This document shows, piece by piece, positions 49,143 through 58,214 of a stretch of 64,000 nucleotides of DNA; position 1 is the stretch's first letter, and every line of letters begins with the position of its first letter. The notes beneath the pieces were generated by a model. That model was not told where the DNA came from, did not search any database, and was given only the letters and a program-made list of their open reading frames with translations. Origin of the DNA: Leptolyngbya ohadii IS1 (GTDB taxonomy: Bacteria > Cyanobacteriota > Cyanobacteriia > Elainellales > Elainellaceae); the NCBI RefSeq assembly GCF_002215035.1, contig NZ_NKFP01000004.1, positions 1,241,726 to 1,305,725 of the forward strand, in the 5' to 3' direction. The translations under genes were made by a program, and so were the position numbers.

Positions 49143-50807
49143 AATCTCCCCCGCTTCCTGCAAAATCTGCCCTAGATGCTCCTGGCTCTTGAAGCTTTCG
49201 GCGTAGAGTTTGTAGACGTTTTCGGTGCCGGAGGGACGGGCTGCAAACCAGCCATTTTCTGTCACAACCTTGAGACCGCCGATCGCCGCACCATTTCCGG
49301 GAGCGTTGGTAAGTTTGGCGACAATGGGTTCGCCTGCGAGGGTGGCAGCTTTTACGTCGTCGGGGGAAAGTTTGCTGAGGCGGGCTTTTTGTTCCGGGGT
49401 GGCGGGAGAGTCGATGCGGGTGTAGTAGGCGGTGCCCAGCCGTGCAGTGAGATCCTGGTAGTGCTGTCCGGGGTCTCTGCCCGTTTTGGCGGTAATTTCG
49501 GCTGCCAGCAAATCCATGATGATACCGTCCTTGTCGGTCGTCCAGACGGTGCCATCTTTTCGCAGGAAGGACGCTCCCGCACTTTCTTCGCCGCCAAAGC
49601 CAAAGGAGCCGTCAAGTAAGCCTTCCACAAACCATTTGAAGCCCACGGGCACTTCGCACACCGATCGCCCGATTTCCTTTGCCACCCGATCGATCATGCT
49701 GCTGCTGACCAGGGTTTTGCCGATCGCGCTCTTGGACGACCAGCCGCTTCTCTGGGTGAACAGATACCAGATGGCGACCGAGAGAAAATGATTGGGGTTC
49801 ATTAAGCCCACGCTGCGGGTGACAATGCCGTGGCGATCGGAGTCGGTGTCATTGCCAAAGGCGATATCGTAGTCGTCCTTCAGTTTGACCAGGCTTGCCA
49901 TCGCGTAGGGCGAGGAGCAGTCCATGCGAATTTTGCCGTCCCAGTCCAGCGTCATGAAGCGGAAAGTGGGATCGATATTAGGATTGACCACGGTGATGTC
50001 CAGCCCATAGCGCTCGGCGATCGGCTCCCAGTAGGCTACGTTCGAGCCGCCCAGCGGGTCTGCCCCAATGCGGATTCCGGACGATCGGATTGCCTCCAGA
50101 TCCACAATGTTTTCCAGGTCGGCGACGTAGGGCGTAATGTAGTCAAATTTGTGGGTGGTGCTGGCTTGGAGGGCGGCTTCGTATGCCATGCGCTGCACAT
50201 CGCGATTGTGATTCTTCATCAGTTCGTTTGCCCGATTCTGAATCCATTTGGTCGCCTCTGGCTCTGCCGGACCTCCGGTGGGCGGATTGTACTTAAAGCC
50301 TCCGTCCGTCGGCGGGTTGTGGGAAGGCGTGATGATAATACCGTCTGAGAGTCCGCTGGTTTTTCCCTTGTTATAAGCCAGGATGGCGTGGGAGACGACG
50401 GGTGTGGGAGTGTACTGGGCATTGCCTTCGCCTGCGGCAATCAGCACCTCAACCCCATGAGCTGCCAGCACCTCCAGAGCCGTCTTCTGAGCCGGAGCGG
50501 AAAGCGCGTGGCTATCCATTCCCATGTAGAGCGGACCATCAATGCCCTGCTGCTGCCGATATTCCACGACCGCCTGCGACACTGCGAGAATGTGCGCCTC
50601 GTTAAATGTGCCGCTTGCCGAGGTGCCCCGGTGCCCCGACGTACCGAAACTAACCTGCTGAAGGGGATTGCTGGCGTCCGGCTGAACGGTGTAGTACTGG
50701 TTGAGCAGCTGCTCTACATCCATCACCTTATCGGGTGGTACAGGTTGTCCGGCAAGGGGGCTATTTTTTGCGTCCACAGTTTGCATGGCTTTTTTTCCCG
50801 TCAACAT
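49131..50807 (-). CDS. pgm: Alpha-D-glucose phosphate-specific phosphoglucomutase
   Basis: Pgm interconverts glucose 1-phosphate and glucose 6-phosphate for glycogen and sugar nucleotide synthesis. The 558-residue protein has the phosphate-binding QVSFGTSGHRGTSASGTF, the phosphoserine loop GIIITPSHNPPTDGGFKYNP, the metal loop FGNDTDSDRHGIVT and the sugar loop FGGEESAGASFLR, and ends with the phosphate-binding ARPSGTENVYKLYAE. It is complete. ATG 50807 or the in-frame ATG at 50786 may start translation. The stop codon TGA lies inside the flanking 8-bp repeat array. Confidence 0.96.
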   Translation of the reverse strand: MLTGKKAMQTVDAKNSPLAGQPVPPDKVMDVEQLLNQYYTVQPDASNPLQQVSFGTSGHRGTSASGTFNEAHILAVSQAVVEYRQQQGIDGPLYMGMDSHALSAPAQKTALEVLAAHGVEVLIAAGEGNAQYTPTPVVSHAILAYNKGKTSGLSDGIIITPSHNPPTDGGFKYNPPTGGPAEPEATKWIQNRANELMKNHNRDVQRMAYEAALQASTTHKFDYITPYVADLENIVDLEAIRSSGIRIGADPLGGSNVAYWEPIAERYGLDITVVNPNIDPTFRFMTLDWDGKIRMDCSSPYAMASLVKLKDDYDIAFGNDTDSDRHGIVTRSVGLMNPNHFLSVAIWYLFTQRSGWSSKSAIGKTLVSSSMIDRVAKEIGRSVCEVPVGFKWFVEGLLDGSFGFGGEESAGASFLRKDGTVWTTDKDGIIMDLLAAEITAKTGRDPGQHYQDLTARLGTAYYTRIDSPATPEQKARLSKLSPDDVKAATLAGEPIVAKLTNAPGNGAAIGGLKVVTENGWFAARPSGTENVYKLYAESFKSQEHLGQILQEAGEIVSG

Positions 50808-50933
50808 TTCTCACGTCCAGAATAGCCTGAAACAACCGTCGCGCAAGTGATTCCTGTGCGACTTCAGGTATAAGCAGATGGGGAGATGTTGAGCAGGGAG
50901 AAATCTGTTTTGCTGATAGGTAGCAGACCAATA

Positions 50934-50990
50934 AGGCTAATTGTTAAGAGGCTAACTGTTAAGAGGCTAACTGTTAAGAGGCTAACCGTA
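50934..50990 (+). repeat. 15-bp tandem repeat abutting a start codon
   Basis: Almost four units of AGGCTAACTGTTAAG at 50934, 50949, 50964 and 50979; the last partial unit ends exactly at the ATG at 50991. Each unit has AAGAGG at its junction with the next, a Shine-Dalgarno-like core. Confidence 0.95.
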
Positions 50991-51224
50991 ATGAGAGAAG
51001 CACCCGTTGCCCCCGATCGCCCTACCAATCGAATCCGCCGCAAGGATTTAATATCCAGTTTGACCATCGGTGTTCTGGTCGGTTCTGTCCTGTGGGTGCC
51101 GATCGGCTGGTTTGCCCATCAAGTCTACAATCGGCAGCGGGTAGCACAGGTGATCCTCTGTCGGCAGCAGCGCTTTGGCACCACCGAAGCAGAACTCAGC
51201 CGGATTTGCGGCACGCCGTACTAA
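50991..51224 (+). CDS. Small single-pass membrane protein
   Basis: The 77-residue protein has a basic start (PTNRIRRKDLISS), one hydrophobic segment (LTIGVLVGSVLWVPIGWFA) and a C-terminal part with two cysteines (VILCRQQRFG, SRICGTPY). I do not recognise the family. The ATG at 50991 follows AAGAGG; the frame is open further upstream but would translate the repeat as RLTVK units, so the shorter form is preferred. A terminator follows. Confidence 0.65.
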   Translation: MREAPVAPDRPTNRIRRKDLISSLTIGVLVGSVLWVPIGWFAHQVYNRQRVAQVILCRQQRFGTTEAELSRICGTPY

Positions 51225-51337
51225 ATCACTTCTGGTAAATGAAGATGTAAAAGCTGAGGCTGCAATAATTTCGGCAAGAATCTCAGCAGGAGTTTCTAGC
51301 AAGCGTTTTCTGTGGGTCGATCGAGTTGAGAGCAGAG

Positions 51338-51357
51338 GGGGCAAATGCCCCTTTTTT
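51338..51357 (+). terminator. Rho-independent terminator
   Basis: GGGGC (51338-51342) and GCCCC (51347-51351) with a four-base loop AAAT, followed by TTTTTT. It lies about 115 bp after the small membrane protein gene and before crcB. Confidence 0.75.
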
Positions 51358-51448
51358 GTGCTTTCTGCCATCGCCCCGCATCACACCGAGATTGTCATCC
51401 GAATCGAATTGCTGCATCATAGCTCCTATTTCTTGTCGGGAGTCGCAT

Positions 51449-51913
51449 ATGTTTGCGGGTTCGATCGCCTTACCGTTTAACCTATCGTTCAATTTATTAA
51501 ATCTTCTCGGTCAACAGCATCCGATCGCTGCTCCAATTGCAGTGAGTTTAGGCGCGGTTCCCGGTGCGTTAAGCCGCTACTATGTCACCGTTCTATTCGG
51601 TCGATGGTTGGGGACACGATTTCCGTTTGGCACATTTTTTATTAACCTCTCCGGCTCATTGCTGATGGGATTCTTCGCCACATTATTTATCGATCGCGTG
51701 ATTGCCTCCTCCCATCTTCAGCTTCTCATCACCACCGGATTCCTGGGCGCGTACACAACCTTTTCTACCTACGCCCTCGATACCTCCATACTGCTGCAAA
51801 ACAAGAACTACCAAAAGGCACTGCTTTACGGATTGGGTAGCTCAATTTTTGGCGGAATCTGTTTAGCAATTGGGATTGCGATCGCCCATTTGTTATCTGG
51901 GGAAGGACGCTAA
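51449..51913 (+). CDS. crcB: Fluoride exporter CrcB, first copy
   Basis: The 154-residue protein is a Fluc/CrcB fluoride channel subunit with four membrane helices: GAVPGALSRYYVTVLFGRWL, FPFGTFFINLSGSLLMGFFA and LITTGFLGAYTTFSTYALDT are the conserved pieces (asparagine in the pore, TFST Na+ site). It starts at ATG 51449, with GGGAG eight bases upstream. crcB copy two follows one base after its stop, so they form a pair; such pairs usually assemble as a heterodimer. I see no fluoride riboswitch in the leader. Confidence 0.93.
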   Translation: MFAGSIALPFNLSFNLLNLLGQQHPIAAPIAVSLGAVPGALSRYYVTVLFGRWLGTRFPFGTFFINLSGSLLMGFFATLFIDRVIASSHLQLLITTGFLGAYTTFSTYALDTSILLQNKNYQKALLYGLGSSIFGGICLAIGIAIAHLLSGEGR

Positions 51914-51914
51914 C

Positions 51915-52355
51915 ATGGCTTGGCTGCGGGGAGGAAAGTATGTCTTGCAGGCAATGGTGCTTTCTCCTGAAGGAAATTTACGAGTCCCGATCGCAATTGG
52001 ACTAGGGGCGATCGCTGGCGCATTAAGCCGCTATTATCTGTCGCTTGGCATTAATCAATGGCTGGGAACAGTCTTTCCCTTCGCCACATTTTTCATCAAT
52101 TTGTCCGGTGCATTTGTGATGGGCTTTTTTACCAGCATGGCGATCGCCCGCAATGTCATCTCTCCCGATATTCGTCTCATTATCGCTGTCGGTTTCCTGG
52201 GGTCATACACCACTTTTTCAACCTACACCCTAGATTTAGAGCGTCTCATCGAAACCGGAAATTGGCAGTCCGCTACCCTCTACTGGATCGGCAGCACGGT
52301 GCTGGGTGTTCTCAGCCTGGAGCTAGGACGCTATATAGCCCAAAAGTTGCCTTGA
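51915..52355 (+). CDS. crcB: Fluoride exporter CrcB, second copy
   Basis: The 146-residue protein is paralogous to the preceding one: GLGAIAGALSRYYLSLGINQ, FPFATFFINLSGAFVMGFFT and IIAVGFLGSYTTFSTYTLDL. It has the same pore asparagine and TFST motif, and the two together should form a dual-topology pair. ATG 51915 starts one base after the stop of the first gene, so translation is probably coupled; an in-frame ATG at 51954 is an alternative. Confidence 0.93.
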   Translation: MAWLRGGKYVLQAMVLSPEGNLRVPIAIGLGAIAGALSRYYLSLGINQWLGTVFPFATFFINLSGAFVMGFFTSMAIARNVISPDIRLIIAVGFLGSYTTFSTYTLDLERLIETGNWQSATLYWIGSTVLGVLSLELGRYIAQKLP

Positions 52356-52382
52356 AGACAAGGAGGCAGAGCCTCCCGTAGA

Positions 52383-52412
52383 GCATTCCAACGCAGAGCA
52401 TTGGAACAAGAA
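52383..52412 (+). repeat. Dispersed repeat C, copy 2
   Basis: GCATTCCAAC, then CAGAGCATTGGAACAAGAA (one 15-bp unit), matching the ends of 17611-17654. The preceding GGCAGAGCCTCC is a further short hairpin. A C-rich tract follows at about 52410-52470. Confidence 0.8.
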
Positions 52413-52475
52413 ATCTCCCCTGCTCCCCCGCTCCCTACCCCCTGCTCCCTACTCCCTGCTCCCCCGCCTACCCCT

Positions 52476-53192
52476 TCACCCCAATGCCTCCTTCTGATAC
52501 TTCATCAAATCCCCAATTCCCTTCTCTGCGGCATCCAAAATCTGGTTCAACTGACTACGGCTAAAGCTGCCTGCCTCTGCGGTGCCTTGAATTTCAATCA
52601 GGTTCATTTGATCGTTCATCACCACGTTGCAGTCAATATCCGCTGCCACATCCTCCTCGTAGTTCAGATCTAGATAGGCTTGACCCGCGAGTAAGCCCAC
52701 GGAAACGGCTGCAATTTGATGACGAATAGGCGATCGCTCCAGTTCACCCGATTTCAGCAGAGAGGCGATCGCATCCCAGAGGGCAACATAGCCGCCCGTA
52801 ATGGCGGTGGTTCGGGTTCCGGCATCGGCTTGCAGCACATCCGCATCGACGGTGAGGGTTCTTTCGCCCAGTGCCTCCATATCCAGGGCTGCCCGCAAAC
52901 TGCGCCCGATGAGCCGCTGAATTTCCTGCGTGCGTCCTGACAGCTTCATAAATTCCCGTGAGTGCCGCTGCTGGGTAGCGCTGGGAAGCATCCGATATTC
53001 TGCCGTAAGCCAGCCCTGTCCAGTCCCTTCTAAAAACCGGGGAACCCCTGGCTGAATCGTGACCGTGCAAAGCACCTGAGTGTTGCCGCAGTGTGCCAGA
53101 ACAGACCCCGCCGCGTAGCGAGTAAAGCCGCGATCGAAGCGCACAGGACGGAGCTGATCCGGTTGCCGACCGTCAGGACGATGCCAAGTCAT
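52476..53192 (-). CDS. rph: Ribonuclease PH
   Basis: RNase PH is a phosphate-dependent 3' exoribonuclease that trims tRNA precursors. The 238-residue protein starts [20 protein letters not shown] and has the conserved [60 protein letters not shown] and [20 protein letters not shown] segments, with phosphate- and metal-binding residues in place. Translation from ATG 53192 places the conserved N-terminus directly at the start; the frame is open upstream but not conserved. A low-complexity G/C-rich tract lies beyond each end. Confidence 0.95.
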   Translation of the reverse strand: MTWHRPDGRQPDQLRPVRFDRGFTRYAAGSVLAHCGNTQVLCTVTIQPGVPRFLEGTGQGWLTAEYRMLPSATQQRHSREFMKLSGRTQEIQRLIGRSLRAALDMEALGERTLTVDADVLQADAGTRTTAITGGYVALWDAIASLLKSGELERSPIRHQIAAVSVGLLAGQAYLDLNYEEDVAADIDCNVVMNDQMNLIEIQGTAEAGSFSRSQLNQILDAAEKGIGDLMKYQKEALG

Positions 53193-53631
53193 GGTTGAAT
53201 GCCTCACAATTTCACCATCAGAATAGTAGCGGGTGTGGGGGAGTGGGAAGTAGGGAGTGGGGAGTAGGGGAGCAGGGAGCGGAGGGACGATCCGCTTTTG
53301 GTGGTTGCGCGAAGCGATCGGCTTGGGGTGAGGGTTCCAGAGGATGTTGTTTATGCTTAGGTTACATATAGCGTGATTTGACAAAACCGATGGTTGAGGT
53401 ACGCTATATTTGTCTCGTCGATCGTCCCTGGTCAATTTCTTCTTTCTGTACTAAATTTGTACTAGACTCTGCAATCTCTTTGGATCAGGGTGGGAAGGTC
53501 GATCGGGTTGGGGTGGTGAATCGGCAGATCGTATCGGTAGACCAATTGGCAGACCAGTTGGCAGATCGATCGGCGGATACATCACTAGACCCTTGCAGCA
53601 TCACTTTTGAACGTTTACTCTGGAACGACTC
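53193..53631. other. Divergent intergenic region with low-complexity and 12-bp tandem repeats
   Basis: No gene is supported. A G-rich tract at about 53230-53290 (GGGAGTGGGGAGTAGGGGAG-like) is of the same type as at 27507-27605. At 53539-53574 three 12-bp units (AGACCAATTGGC, AGACCAGTTGGC, AGATCGATCGGC) are in tandem, about 57 bp before the CobO-like gene. Confidence 0.65.
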
Positions 53632-54168
53632 ATGGTTTCCCAACTTGAAGTACCCGCCCGCGATGGCAATCATTCCCTGCCCCACACGGTTGAAGGACTG
53701 GTTCAGGTGTTTACCTGCCCTCACCGCAGCTTTTTTACCAGTGTGATGGCGCAGGCGCTGCGGATTGCTGGACAGGGAACGCCTGTCTTGATTGTGCAGT
53801 TTCTCAAAGGCGGCATTGGGCAGGGCTATCAGCGTCCGGTTCAGCTTGGGCAGCATCTCGATTGGGTTCGGTGCGATTTGCCCCGCTGTATCGATACACC
53901 CGATCTGGAAGAAACAGAAATTGCGGCGCTACGCGAGCTGTGGGATCATACGCGATCGATCGTTTCTCAGGGCAAATATTCCCTCGTGGTGCTGGACGAA
54001 CTGAGCTTGGCAATTAATTTTGGTTTAATTTCCGAAGCAGAAGTGCTGGAGTTTCTAGAAAGTCGCCCCATGCAGGTCGATGTAATTTTGACGGGTCCAG
54101 ATATGCCAGCTGCATTGCTCGATCAGGCAGACCAGATTACGGAACTGCGGCGTACCCATCGTCCCTAG
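53632..54168 (+). CDS. CobO/BtuR-like P-loop protein with degenerate Walker A
   Basis: The 178-residue protein aligns with the cob(I)alamin adenosyltransferase family of CobO type: VMAQALRIAGQGTPVLIVQF, LVVLDELSLAINFGLISEAEV and LESRPMQVDVILTGPDMPAA. CobO normally starts with the ATP loop GxGKGKTTAA; here the position reads CPHRSFFTS (residues 29-37) and lacks the lysine and threonine. The enzyme would not bind ATP in the usual way, so its activity is doubtful. A divergent role, perhaps cobalamin-related, is only a guess. It starts at ATG 53632; a 12-bp tandem repeat precedes it. Confidence 0.75.
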   Translation: MVSQLEVPARDGNHSLPHTVEGLVQVFTCPHRSFFTSVMAQALRIAGQGTPVLIVQFLKGGIGQGYQRPVQLGQHLDWVRCDLPRCIDTPDLEETEIAALRELWDHTRSIVSQGKYSLVVLDELSLAINFGLISEAEVLEFLESRPMQVDVILTGPDMPAALLDQADQITELRRTHRP

Positions 54169-54206
54169 CGCAGAAAGCTTGCTCCGGCTCCCAGAATCTC
54201 AAACCT

Positions 54207-54267
54207 CAATGCTCCAGACCCGAATGCTCTAAACTTCAACGCTCTAGACCTGGATGCTCTAAATCTC
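54207..54267 (+). repeat. 15-16-bp degenerate tandem repeat
   Basis: Four units of AATGCTCYARACYYG type lie between the CobO-like gene and the lipoprotein gene (starts near 54207, 54223, 54238, 54254). Confidence 0.8.
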
Positions 54268-54358
54268 AGCGGCAAACGTTAAGTATTCTTTGAGGGAGAG
54301 ACAGATTTAGGACGGTCAGGAGAGAATATAACCGTCCATTTAGCGTTAGGAGTGCGAT

Positions 54359-54868
54359 ATGGTTTTTGCTCGTTGGCGAAAGATTCTTGCGCCAGTCTTG
54401 CTTAGTGTGCTGCTGCTAGTAACCGCTTGCAGTGCCCAGCCTCCGTCCCGCTATGAGCAAACTCAGATTGAGACGACTCAGAAAGGTGCCCCGTCTGCGG
54501 TTGCCAAGGATGCAACTCAGGGGGGAGAGTTTAATAAATTCTTCCCGAAATCGGTTGCTGGCTACGAAATTGTGCCTGCCCAGGAGAAAAAAGGCTTTGC
54601 TGAATACAAAGTGAACCAGGGCGGCAAGAATGTAGCAATGCTGGCAATTAACGATACAACGGGCACCCCTGCCGCCATTAAGTTCAAAGACAGCACCATG
54701 AAGATTGCGGGCTACCCCGCAGTAGAGCAGGGACAAAACGGAACTGCTATTCTGGTGAACGATCGCTATCAGGTGAAGGTGTTATCTCGCGATCCTTCTT
54801 TTACCAAGGAAAACCGGGCGGCATGGTTGACCAAGTTTGATTTATCCGGCTTAGCCAAGCTGAGTTAG
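54359..54868 (+). CDS. Predicted lipoprotein
   Basis: The 169-residue protein has a lipobox: MVFARWRKILAPVLLSVLLL followed by VTACSAQ, so cysteine 24 is the likely lipidated residue and the mature protein is held at a membrane. The rest (EFNKFFPKSVAGYEIVPAQE, AEYKVNQGGKNVAMLAINDT, AAIKFKDSTMKIAGYPAVEQ) is a mixed alpha/beta domain I do not recognise, though similar lipoproteins occur in cyanobacteria. It ends near ATG-less DNA before the next unknown gene. Start is ATG 54359; upstream is a tandem repeat. Confidence 0.8.
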   Translation: MVFARWRKILAPVLLSVLLLVTACSAQPPSRYEQTQIETTQKGAPSAVAKDATQGGEFNKFFPKSVAGYEIVPAQEKKGFAEYKVNQGGKNVAMLAINDTTGTPAAIKFKDSTMKIAGYPAVEQGQNGTAILVNDRYQVKVLSRDPSFTKENRAAWLTKFDLSGLAKLS

Positions 54869-54982
54869 CTTCAAGCGAATTGAAGGCGGACTAGTTTCGC
54901 GGATCATCATAATCCGAGAGTCGCTGTTCATTCGCTGCATTGAACTGCATTCAACAGTTGACTTTTGACTCAGGAGGATTCT

Positions 54983-55870
54983 GTGAGTAAGCCAATTTAT
55001 GAACTGGTTGATCGTCTCCCAACGGGCGGCATCACCGTAATGGCACTGCGATCGCTCGATACTTTTGTACCGGGGCAGTGGGATAATCTGGTCGGGTTTG
55101 ACAACACGATTCGGAAAGTGACAGGCGAAACCGACGAAAGCCTGATCCAGCAAGTTGGGGAACGGGCAGTGACGCTGTTTAACGATAAGTCCCAGGGCTA
55201 TCAGCGGGCACTCTGGCTCTATCAAACCGTGGATTCAGCATCGGGCGCACTGGGGACAGCAGCACTGGCAAACCAGATCGGGCAAGACATTTCCTTTCTG
55301 GGAGTATTGAAGCACCTGACGCCCAAACCAGAGAAGGCACAGACGATCGATCTCTCCGTCAAACTGGTAGTCGAGGTGGTGGCATTCTGCCAGATCAACG
55401 GCATTCCCGGCGACAGTTTGGGAGATTTTCTCTCGTCACTGAAGGACTACGGCGGCGAATCGCTGATGCGGATGGCAGCGCTGGTTTGCTTTGACGGGCT
55501 GGTGCCGCTGGGAGCAGATTTTTCGCTAAAGGCACTGGACGCCATTCAGGGCATGACGGCATCGGATCTGGAAAAGAATCAGACCTTTAAGGGAGTTGAA
55601 TCGCTGATTCCGGGCGGCAATACCGACGGCAAACTGGGCTTTATTCGAGAAAGCTTTTCCTCTACAAAAGGCTGGATGGACAACTTCGTTTCATCGAATA
55701 GTCTCACTCCCGAAAAAGTGATCGACAATCTAACGCGCTTTGTGGAAGTATCGAAGGACAAATTAAACTACCTGGGCGCATTCCTGGATATGTACGTCAA
55801 ATACTATGAGCATACGGGCGTGCAAACTCTGGCGCGTCGATTGGTTGAACGGGCAGTGGCAGAAATATAG
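54983..55870 (+). CDS. Unknown soluble protein, 295 residues
   Basis: I do not recognise the family. The protein starts at GTG 54983, with the strong ribosome site AGGAGG five bases upstream, which decides against an in-frame TTG at 54965. It is mostly helical and contains PGQWDNLVGFDNTIRKVTGE, DKSQGYQRALWLYQTVDSAS, PKPEKAQTIDLSVKLVVEVV and QTLARRLVERAVAEI. No catalytic motif, signal or membrane segment is obvious. The preceding lipoprotein gene is on the same strand, 114 bp upstream. A stand-alone cyanobacterial protein, function unknown. Confidence 0.65.
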   Translation: MSKPIYELVDRLPTGGITVMALRSLDTFVPGQWDNLVGFDNTIRKVTGETDESLIQQVGERAVTLFNDKSQGYQRALWLYQTVDSASGALGTAALANQIGQDISFLGVLKHLTPKPEKAQTIDLSVKLVVEVVAFCQINGIPGDSLGDFLSSLKDYGGESLMRMAALVCFDGLVPLGADFSLKALDAIQGMTASDLEKNQTFKGVESLIPGGNTDGKLGFIRESFSSTKGWMDNFVSSNSLTPEKVIDNLTRFVEVSKDKLNYLGAFLDMYVKYYEHTGVQTLARRLVERAVAEI

Positions 55871-56506
55871 CGATCGAACAATTCGCGATCGGTCAAAACT
55901 CCTCGCCCTAGCATTATTGCCCCATGAAGAAAGACTGGGGGTGAGGATTAGGTTTGCAAATGTCGTTTCTCTAATTTCTTTCTCTAAGGTGGTTTTCCAA
56001 ATTTTGTAGGGGTGGGATTAGTCCTGCCCTTTTTGTTTTGCCCGGTCAGCTGAATTTAGTCCCAAAATATCTGCTGTTTTGGAACCGTTTCTAAATAGAA
56101 ATTCGCAGCAGAATATTTATGATTTACCCTCTTGGGAATACAGTATTTATACAAAAATACGCGATCGAAAAACATGATAATTAGCTTTTTCTACAGGCAT
56201 AGCATATAAAAAGATAGATGACAGAAAATGCCAACAGCGATAGGGCGTTTCGGCAAAGACTAATCATTAAATTTTAGATACAAAACCGAGGCTCATTTCA
56301 GTAGCATAGGCTGCAACTTTTTAAGGAGCGATCGCGTCTGTTATTAGGATTTCTTCTATTATTAATCTGTAATTTATGAAGCATTTTCCAGGACAACGGG
56401 CAGGAAATAGCTAAAACAGGGTCAAACCATCGACGTTTCCCTCCTTTTGTCCCCTCTGATTTTGCCCCCTTCAAATAGACCAGAAATCCAATTACTAAAA
56501 ACCACC
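55871..56506. other. 636-bp intergenic region, no gene recognised
   Basis: AT-rich, with scattered CGATCG sites. I see no repeat of the kinds found elsewhere, no tRNA and no convincing terminator apart from short A/T runs near 56200. It should contain the promoter of the GDSL hydrolase. Confidence 0.5.
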
Positions 56507-57979
56507 ATGAGCGATACCGTAAATTCTCGCCAGTCCTCCCCCACTGCGGCTGCCTCCAATTCCCGCTACGACCTGTTTGTGTTTGGTGATAGCCTTTCTG
56601 ATACCGGCAGATTTTATCAGGCGACACTGAGAACGATTCCCGTCAGTCCTCCCTACGCCGACGGACGATTTTCTAATGGCCCCCTCGCTGTCGAGTATCT
56701 GGCACCAGAACTAGGGCTAAACCTGACTTCAACCACAAATTTTGCGATCGGCGGGGCACAAACTGGAAATACGAATTTTTTCGATCCGCAAAGCCCCGTT
56801 CCCTTAGGCGGTCTACTCACCCAAGTAGCAGATTTTAGAAATCGGGCAACCACCTTGGGCGCAGATGCCAATGATTTGTACCTCGTTTGGGCAGGCGGCA
56901 ACGATTTTCTCAACCTCCCTGCCAATCCAACGCCTCAAATTATTGCTGCCGCAGTTGCCAACGCAGTCTCTAACATCACTTCTGCCGTCAACAGTCTGGT
57001 GCAAGCCGGGGCAAGAAATATTGTGGTTGCCCAAACCCCAAACCTGGGCAGGGTGCCTCAAAGCCTCAACGCAGGGCTGCTGCAACCGCTAACCAACCTT
57101 AGCATTGCCTTTAACACTGCCCTAGCCAATAGCCTTAATGCGCTTGAACAAACGCAAAGCGGCACAAACGTTGTGCTGACTGATCTCTTTCCGCTCTCAG
57201 AAAGCGTTGCCCAAAGTCCAGCCACCTTTGACTTTACAAACATCACCACGGGCTATGTCACCAGCGCGACAAATCCCACTCCCACCAATCCCTCAGCCGA
57301 TCCAAACGGGTATTTCTTCTGGGATCAGGTGCATCCCACAACACGAGCGCATCAGTTGTTTGCCAATGTGTTTGAGCAGTCTGTTATTGCTGGTATCACT
57401 GCCGATCTCCAACGAGTGGGAACTGCGGCTGAGAATAGGGTAGTCGGTTTTAGCGGCAATGACTCTGTTCGGGGTCTGGGAGGTAACGATTTGCTGGAGG
57501 GCAACCCTGGCGACGATATTCTTGATGGCGGTCAAGGCAACGATACCCTAGTCGGCGGCACAGGCAACGATACGCTATTAGGACGGGGCGGGCGCGATCG
57601 CCTCACGGGAATTGACCCCACCAATCCACTGCTGGGACGAAACGAACGGGATGAGCTGCGCGGCGGCATCGATCGCGATTTGTTTGTGCTGGGCGATCAG
57701 CAGGGCGTGTTTTACAACGATGGGGCAAACAACCTCAGGGGTCTGAAGGACTTCGGGCTAATCGGCGACTTGCAGCGGGGCGATCGAATTCAGCTTTCAG
57801 GCGATTTACAGGACTATGCGATTCGGCGGACTCCCCGGTCAATTTCTTCTGGTATCGGCATCTATCTCAAGACTTCGCAGCAGCAGGAACTCATTGGCGT
57901 TGTTTCCAATACAACCGATATTGCCTTTGTGACACGGGCAATTCGTACCGTTGAGGTTCCCGCTCCTATTCCTATCTAG
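56507..57979 (+). CDS. GDSL/SGNH lipase-like hydrolase with RTX repeats
   Basis: The 490-residue protein has an SGNH hydrolase domain (about residues 20-310): LFVFGDSLSDTGRF holds the GDS serine (block I), LYLVWAGGNDFLNLPANP the GxND of block III, and FFWDQVHPTTRAHQLFANVF the DxxH of block V. It is followed by RTX calcium repeats (about 330-385: SGNDSVRGLGGNDLLEGNPG, GQGNDTLVGGTGNDTLLGRG) and a C-terminal region. It has no signal peptide, which fits type I secretion through the C-terminus. It probably acts as an extracellular esterase or lipase. The GDS motif begins about 60 bases after ATG 56507. Confidence 0.9.
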   Translation: MSDTVNSRQSSPTAAASNSRYDLFVFGDSLSDTGRFYQATLRTIPVSPPYADGRFSNGPLAVEYLAPELGLNLTSTTNFAIGGAQTGNTNFFDPQSPVPLGGLLTQVADFRNRATTLGADANDLYLVWAGGNDFLNLPANPTPQIIAAAVANAVSNITSAVNSLVQAGARNIVVAQTPNLGRVPQSLNAGLLQPLTNLSIAFNTALANSLNALEQTQSGTNVVLTDLFPLSESVAQSPATFDFTNITTGYVTSATNPTPTNPSADPNGYFFWDQVHPTTRAHQLFANVFEQSVIAGITADLQRVGTAAENRVVGFSGNDSVRGLGGNDLLEGNPGDDILDGGQGNDTLVGGTGNDTLLGRGGRDRLTGIDPTNPLLGRNERDELRGGIDRDLFVLGDQQGVFYNDGANNLRGLKDFGLIGDLQRGDRIQLSGDLQDYAIRRTPRSISSGIGIYLKTSQQQELIGVVSNTTDIAFVTRAIRTVEVPAPIPI

Positions 57980-58095
57980 CGCAGATACGCCCAGGCAGAT
58001 GCTCCTGCAAACGGTGTATTTCATCGCTTTGCAGAGCTTTCATTATCTTGTTTTCGCCCCCTCAAGCTTCAGTTCTGGCAGACAGGGGGCAATTT

Positions 58096-58140
58096 ATTTG
58101 TATAGGAACAGAATTTGTATAGGAACAGAATTTGTATAGG
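58096..58140 (+). repeat. 17-bp tandem repeat
   Basis: ATTTGTATAGGAACAGA occurs twice exactly and a third time in part, in the gap between two convergent genes. Confidence 0.95.
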
Positions 58141-58214
58141 AGGCAGAGATCCCTGCACCAGTTTCTGCGCTTCACTGGAAGGCAAAGGGCTACGGCTGTA
58201 TTTTGCAAAATGCT

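Noticed and set aside
51225-51448. A fluoride riboswitch ahead of the crcB pair
   Set aside because: No GGxGAUGG...pseudoknot consensus was seen; only a rho-independent terminator is present.
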